NCBI GenBank assembly: GCA_937925565.1 | Contig: CALALM010000154.1 | Location: forward strand, 1-9,910 | Length of the DNA: 9,910 bases | Source: an uncultured Centipeda sp. | GTDB lineage: Bacteria > Bacillota > Negativicutes > Selenomonadales > Selenomonadaceae | Reading direction: 5' to 3' | Part shown: positions 6,688 through 9,910 of the stretch, in pieces | Layout: each line of letters starts with the position of its first letter | Position numbering within the stretch: position 1 is the stretch's first letter | Made by a program: the position numbers and the translations under genes | Notes under the pieces: generated by a model | What the model saw: only the letters and a program-made list of their open reading frames with translations | The model's database searches: none | Told to the model about the DNA's origin: nothing

Positions 6688-6718
6688 AAAAAAGCCGCCG
6701 CACGAATGTGCGGCAGCT
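6688..6718 (-). terminator. Rho-independent terminator after the superoxide reductase gene
   Basis: On the minus strand an 11-bp stem (AGCTGCCGCAC / GTGCGGCGGCT, one wobble) with an ATTC loop is followed by six T. It begins 20 bases after the TAA of the superoxide reductase gene. Confidence 0.93.
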
Positions 6719-6738
6719 CTTCATGTTGCAGGTGAAAC

Positions 6739-7119
6739 TTAGATTTCTGTCTGCCAGAGTCCGTGCAGATTGCAGTACTCAAGTACCTTCACCGGAGTAT
6801 CGCCGTCCGCAAGACGGAACGTCGCCTCGGGGGCATCCGTCGGCGTCAGGTTGATGCGCTGCGTGCCCTTCTTTGTCACGAGAATGACGCACGTGATAAG
6901 ATGCTCCTCGGTCATCGGGTGTGCGACAGAGCCTACCTGTACATGAACCTCGTTCTTTGCCGCATCATAGGTCGCCACGGGAACGTGCTTTTCTTGCGCC
7001 GCGTCCACCGTATTCGGTTTGATCGCCTTGAGTTCCTGTCCATTGGCAGTGAGTTTGAGCTCTTCATCGCCATAGACCTCAATCATGTACTTCTTGTCTG
7101 CGATGTAAAATACTGACAT
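6739..7119 (-). CDS. Superoxide reductase (desulfoferrodoxin family) lacking the N-terminal cysteine centre
   Basis: Non-haem iron enzyme that reduces superoxide to hydrogen peroxide in the cytoplasm of anaerobes without releasing oxygen. The 126-residue protein carries a full catalytic centre II: EKHVPV (E43, K44, H45), VGSVAHPM (H67), EEHLI (H73) and EYCNLHGLW (C116, H119). This is the four-His one-Cys iron site plus the conserved Lys. The N-terminal 35 residues align by pattern with the desulforedoxin-like domain of desulfoferrodoxin (the NTVDAAQEKHVPV join is intact), but all four iron-binding cysteines are absent, with FYIADKKY and LTANGQELK where C-x-x-C and C-C would be. This matches the class III superoxide reductase type. 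AGGAGG sits seven bases before ATG 7119. It is a monocistronic unit, bounded by terminators at 7269-7321 and 6688-6718, with inverted repeats in its leader. Confidence 0.93.
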   Translation of the reverse strand: MSVFYIADKKYMIEVYGDEELKLTANGQELKAIKPNTVDAAQEKHVPVATYDAAKNEVHVQVGSVAHPMTEEHLITCVILVTKKGTQRINLTPTDAPEATFRLADGDTPVKVLEYCNLHGLWQTEI

Positions 7120-7137
7120 AGATAACCCTCCTATTGC

Positions 7138-7153
7138 GAAAGCTCACGCTTTC
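7138..7153 (-). promoter_or_regulatory. Leader hairpin with GNRA-type loop before the superoxide reductase RBS
   Basis: Minus strand GAAAGC-GTGA-GCTTTC forms a perfect 6-bp stem closed by a GUGA tetraloop in RNA. It ends 18 nt before the start codon and just upstream of AGGAGG. No T run follows, so it is not a terminator. It could stabilise the mRNA or influence ribosome access. Confidence 0.4.
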
Positions 7154-7183
7154 TATTCGTAAATACACAGCAAAGTAAAGATA

Positions 7184-7201
7184 GAAGGAAGATATTCCTT
7201 C
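7184..7201. repeat. 7-bp inverted repeat upstream of the superoxide reductase gene
   Basis: GAAGGAA and TTCCTTC are perfect complements separated by four bases (GATA on the plus strand). On the minus strand it is followed by a moderately T-rich stretch, but not a true T run. It could be an operator or a weak hairpin. Confidence 0.4.
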
Positions 7202-7224
7202 AAAATGTGGAGTGCGATCGACGC

Positions 7225-7241
7225 GATAGACATTATCTATC
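7225..7241. promoter_or_regulatory. 17-bp palindrome, operator-like, upstream of the superoxide reductase gene
   Basis: GATAGACATTATCTATC on the plus strand is symmetric about a single central base, with seven of eight pairs matching. It lies about 105 bp before the start codon. Size and symmetry suit a dimeric repressor of the Fur/PerR kind, but the sequence is not a close match to a consensus I can assert. Confidence 0.4.
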
Positions 7242-7268
7242 TTGTCTTTCACAAATAATAATTCTCCA

Positions 7269-7321
7269 CAAAATAAAATTATCCTTCCTTTTCTCCAAAA
7301 ATTTTTTTGAAAAAGAAGGAT
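7269..7321 (-). terminator. Rho-independent terminator after the GT39/GT2 pair
   Basis: Minus strand arms ATCCTTCTTTTTC and GAAAAGGAAGGAT pair over 13 bp with one wobble. The loop itself contains AAAAATTTTT, which can extend the stem. AATTTTATTTTG follows. It begins 14 bases after the glycosyltransferase stop. With the leader repeats described separately, this accounts for most of the 216-bp gap up to the superoxide reductase gene. Confidence 0.75.
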
Positions 7322-7335
7322 TTTCGCATAGAGGA

Positions 7336-8304
7336 TTATTTTTCCCCAGCCACATTGCTATCGATAAACTCCTGCACGAGGTAGCGCGGTCTCCGCTTGA
7401 CCTCGAGATAAATCTTTGCGACGTACTCCCCAATGACACCGATGGAAAGAAGGATAAGTCCGCCGAGGAACCAGAGGGAGACGACGAGACTCGTCCAGCC
7501 GACGATGGTCTCGCCGATAAAATGCCGTACGATTGACCAAATAAGCATCAGTCCGCTGATCAACGAAATACACATCCCCATCTGTGAGATGAGGCGGATG
7601 GGGCGTGCCGAGAGCGATGTCACCCCCTCCCACGCGAAGGACGCCATGCGCCGCCACGGATATTTCGAGTCCCCTGCGAGGCGCTGCTTGCGCACGTAGT
7701 AGACGACATCGTGCGTCAGTCCGATCATAGGCACAATGCCGCGCAGGAAGAGGTTGACCTCCGGATAATCCGCGAGTGCAGCGAGCGCACGCCGATCCAT
7801 CAGACGAAAATCCGCATGATTGAACACGATATCCGCGCCGAGTGCGCGCATGGCGCGGTAGAACGTCTCTGCCGTAAAACGTTTCAAAAAAGTGTCCGAA
7901 GCACGGTTTTCGCGCACGCCGTAGACAATATTCGCCCCCGCCGCATGCTTTTCGAGCATGGCGTCAATCGCGTCGATATCGTCCTGCAAATCCGCATCCA
8001 TGCTGATCGTCACATCCGCATGAGGCAGTACGGTCATCAGTCCCGCGAGCAGGGCATTCTGATGTCCCTCGTTGTGCGCGAGATTGATCCCGGAAAAGAC
8101 GGGACTGCGTTCCGTGCACTGAACGATCAACTCCCATGTACCGTCACGGCTGCCGTCGTTGACAAAGGCGATGCGGCTCCGCTCGCTCACCCTTTCCGCT
8201 TCGATCAGCTGCGTGAGTTTTTCCGCAAGTTTTCCCGCGGTATCGAGGAGCACTTCCTGCTCGTTATAGCAGGGCACGACGAGGTAGAGGACAGGCGCCG
8301 TCAT
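7336..8304 (-). CDS. Polyprenyl-phosphate glycosyltransferase, GT2 (GtrB/ArnC/DPM1-like)
   Basis: Membrane-attached GT2 enzyme expected to move a sugar from a nucleotide donor to undecaprenyl phosphate on the cytoplasmic face. The 322-residue protein has LYLVVPCYNEQEVL (6-19), IAFVNDGSRDGTWELI (45-60), HNEGHQNALLAGL (77-89), the metal-binding SMDADLQDD (101-109), FNHADFRLMDR (161-171) and RLAGDSKYPWRRM (208-220). Two C-terminal membrane segments follow (about 240-258 and 271-294), ending in EYVAKIYLEVKRRPRYLV, all typical of the GtrB/ArnC/DPM1 group. Its ATG overlaps the upstream GT39 stop as ATGA, and AAGGAT serves as ribosome binding site. The pairing suggests that it makes the lipid-linked donor which the GT39 protein uses. 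The sugar (glucose, mannose, 4-amino-arabinose or other) cannot be read from the sequence. Confidence 0.93.
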   Translation of the reverse strand: MTAPVLYLVVPCYNEQEVLLDTAGKLAEKLTQLIEAERVSERSRIAFVNDGSRDGTWELIVQCTERSPVFSGINLAHNEGHQNALLAGLMTVLPHADVTISMDADLQDDIDAIDAMLEKHAAGANIVYGVRENRASDTFLKRFTAETFYRAMRALGADIVFNHADFRLMDRRALAALADYPEVNLFLRGIVPMIGLTHDVVYYVRKQRLAGDSKYPWRRMASFAWEGVTSLSARPIRLISQMGMCISLISGLMLIWSIVRHFIGETIVGWTSLVVSLWFLGGLILLSIGVIGEYVAKIYLEVKRRPRYLVQEFIDSNVAGEK

Positions 8305-9887
8305 CTTTTATCATCCTTAAAGATACAGAGCCCGTCACGCTGCTCGACAAGCTGCCAGTTCTCCGCACCGAGTTCTTGTTTCATTTTGTTATACATAAAG
8401 TCGCGCATAATGATGTACTTTGGACGCGCATCTGCACGCAGCGCAGCAAGTGAGTCCGCGTGGTTCGTATCTGCCTCTATCCCGGGTATGTCCGTGTAGA
8501 GCATAACGCCGGGGCGCAGCTGCTTGTCGATGTAGAGAACCCTCCCCTCCGCCTCTGCCGCTGCGTGGTAATTTGCAGCATAATGAAGCGCGACCTGCTT
8601 CACGCTGAATGTCCCCTCAATCGAGGGCATCATAAATCCGAAGGCAATGACCATCGTCACAACGCCCGCGAATACATGCAGCCATGCTGCCAGCATGAGG
8701 CGGTGCGACGCAGTGATCGCGTAGACAATCGCCGCCCCGAGGACGAGTGTAATCGCACCGAGCCAAAGGCCGCCCTCGGCGAGACCCGCGAGGCTGTCCC
8801 CGCTCATGAGCCAGCCCAGCCCCAGAACAAGGAACATGAGGGCACTGCCGCCTGCCCACGCAAAATGCGTCTGCCGCCAGTCCTCGAGCATGCGCGCGAG
8901 ATTCCATCCGATGATGGTCGAGAGTGCAGGAGTCAGGAGAAGCATATAGGAAACCTGCTTTGTCTGCGCAATCGAAAAGAAAACGAGGACGAAGATCCAC
9001 CACACTTGGAAGAAGGCGAGCAGGCGTGCCTCCTCGCCAAAGCTGCGGCGAAAGGCATTCTTGATGGACTGGATGAGGATGCCCGTCCACGGAAAAAAGC
9101 CGAGGATCAGCACGGGCAGGTAGAACCACCAATGCGCACGCACAGGGTGGAGCGGCGCAGTGAAACGGCTGACGTTATGGAAGCCGATGAATTCGTAGAT
9201 GAATGCCATACCGTGTACCTCGTACATATAGAGATACCACGGAAGCCCGACAGCAATGACGAGCAGCAGCCCGCGCAGGATGTGCATACGAAAGAGCTGC
9301 TCGAACTGACGCATCGCGAGCAGATAGAAGAAGACAATTCCCGCAGGGAAGACCACACCGATGGGTCCCTTCGTCATCACCGCGAGTCCGCAGACGAAGT
9401 ACATCAGCCAGTACTGCCGATGGAGAAAAGAAAAGAGCGCTGCCGTCAGAAAGAAGAGCAACGTAGAATCCGTCACGGACGCCTTGCCCATATACATGAG
9501 GATGATGCTCGTCCCCATGACAATCCCCGACCAGAAACCCACGCGCGCACCAAAGAGGCGCGCCGATGCGAGTGCCGTCATGAGGATGGAGCCGATCGCC
9601 ATGAGCGCCGCAGGAAGGCGTGCGGCAAGTTCGCTGAATCCGCCAAACACCTTGAGCGAGGCGACCACAAGCCAGTAAAAGACGGGCGGCTTGTCATACC
9701 AAAAGTCATTATAAATGCGCGGTGAGAGATAATCACCGAAGCGGATCATCTCCTTCGCCGTCTCTGCATAGACCGGCTCATCGGGATCGAGCAGTGCCGT
9801 CCCACCGATCCCGAAGAGGATCTGAAAGGATATGATCACGAGCAGCAGGAGATAGACCGGCCACGCAAGATTTTTCTCATCGTTCAT
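8301..9887 (-). CDS. GT39/ArnT-like integral membrane glycosyltransferase
   Basis: GT-C fold enzyme that transfers a sugar from a polyprenyl-phosphate carrier to an envelope acceptor on the outer face of the inner membrane; ArnT, acting on lipid A, is the best-known relative. From ATG 9887 it has 528 residues. The first periplasmic loop carries the family signature LLDPDEPVYAETAKEM (32-47) with its acidic catalytic residues, followed by YDKPPVFYWLV (64-74). About a dozen hydrophobic segments follow, including one ending in the VMTKGPIGVVFP turn, and a soluble C-terminal domain of about 100 residues. I prefer ATG 9887 (MNDEKNLAWP) over the GTG at 9899, since GAGG lies upstream of it, but the window edge is close and the GTG start remains possible. 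It is translationally coupled to the GtrB-like gene by an ATGA overlap. Acceptor and sugar are unknown. Confidence 0.92.
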   Translation of the reverse strand: MNDEKNLAWPVYLLLLVIISFQILFGIGGTALLDPDEPVYAETAKEMIRFGDYLSPRIYNDFWYDKPPVFYWLVVASLKVFGGFSELAARLPAALMAIGSILMTALASARLFGARVGFWSGIVMGTSIILMYMGKASVTDSTLLFFLTAALFSFLHRQYWLMYFVCGLAVMTKGPIGVVFPAGIVFFYLLAMRQFEQLFRMHILRGLLLVIAVGLPWYLYMYEVHGMAFIYEFIGFHNVSRFTAPLHPVRAHWWFYLPVLILGFFPWTGILIQSIKNAFRRSFGEEARLLAFFQVWWIFVLVFFSIAQTKQVSYMLLLTPALSTIIGWNLARMLEDWRQTHFAWAGGSALMFLVLGLGWLMSGDSLAGLAEGGLWLGAITLVLGAAIVYAITASHRLMLAAWLHVFAGVVTMVIAFGFMMPSIEGTFSVKQVALHYAANYHAAAEAEGRVLYIDKQLRPGVMLYTDIPGIEADTNHADSLAALRADARPKYIIMRDFMYNKMKQELGAENWQLVEQRDGLCIFKDDKR

Positions 9888-9910
9888 GCAGATGTGCACC
9901 TCACAAATCC

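Noticed and set aside
8460..9725. A 421-codon open frame on the plus strand opposite the GT39 gene
   Set aside because: Its product is a very polar mix rich in Glu, Arg and His with no domain pattern, as expected for the mirror of a high-GC membrane protein gene. The minus strand gene has full family motifs and coupling to its neighbour.

Overview
The window looks like chromosomal DNA from an anaerobic diderm Firmicute, most likely a Selenomonas-type member of the Negativicutes (an inference, not a database match). It combines Firmicute traits (an ECF transporter S component, AGGAGG ribosome binding sites) with outer-membrane surface-sugar genes (an ArnT-like GT39 enzyme, dTDP-3-aminosugar synthesis) and an anaerobe's superoxide reductase. 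Every supported gene lies on the minus strand, so the text runs from high to low coordinates.

Region A (9887-7269): an ArnT/GT39-type membrane glycosyltransferase and a GtrB/DPM1-like polyprenyl-phosphate glycosyltransferase overlap by ATGA and end at a hairpin terminator. They probably make and use one lipid-linked sugar donor to decorate a cell-surface glycan. Region B (7241-6688): a single-gene unit for a superoxide reductase whose N-terminal desulforedoxin-like part has lost all its cysteines. Its leader holds three inverted repeats, and a textbook terminator follows it. Region C (6641-3570): a promoter, then prmA (ribosomal protein L11 methyltransferase), rsmE (16S rRNA m3U1498 methyltransferase), a TlpA-like thioredoxin lipoprotein and ccdA, tightly packed and closed by a long hairpin terminator. 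The first two genes modify the ribosome. The last two form a thiol-redox pair in which CcdA passes electrons across the membrane to the lipoprotein. Region D (3540-2984): an ECF transporter S component with its own candidate promoter.

Region E (2938-1): a lower-GC sugar locus. It begins with a small broken reading frame, followed by a dTDP-4-keto-6-deoxyglucose 3,4-ketoisomerase (FdtA/QdtA family), a GT2 glycosyltransferase and a DegT-type PLP aminotransferase (FdtB/QdtB-like) that runs off the left edge. FdtA- and FdtB-type enzymes act in sequence to make a dTDP-3-amino-3,6-dideoxyhexose, and the GT2 enzyme is a candidate to transfer it. The change in base composition near 2980 suggests this locus was acquired or exchanged separately from the housekeeping genes.

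I found no tRNA, rRNA, CRISPR array, insertion sequence or clearly novel multi-gene system. The most interesting points are the cysteine-less superoxide reductase with its structured leader and the homopolymer-indel-broken gene at the edge of the sugar locus.
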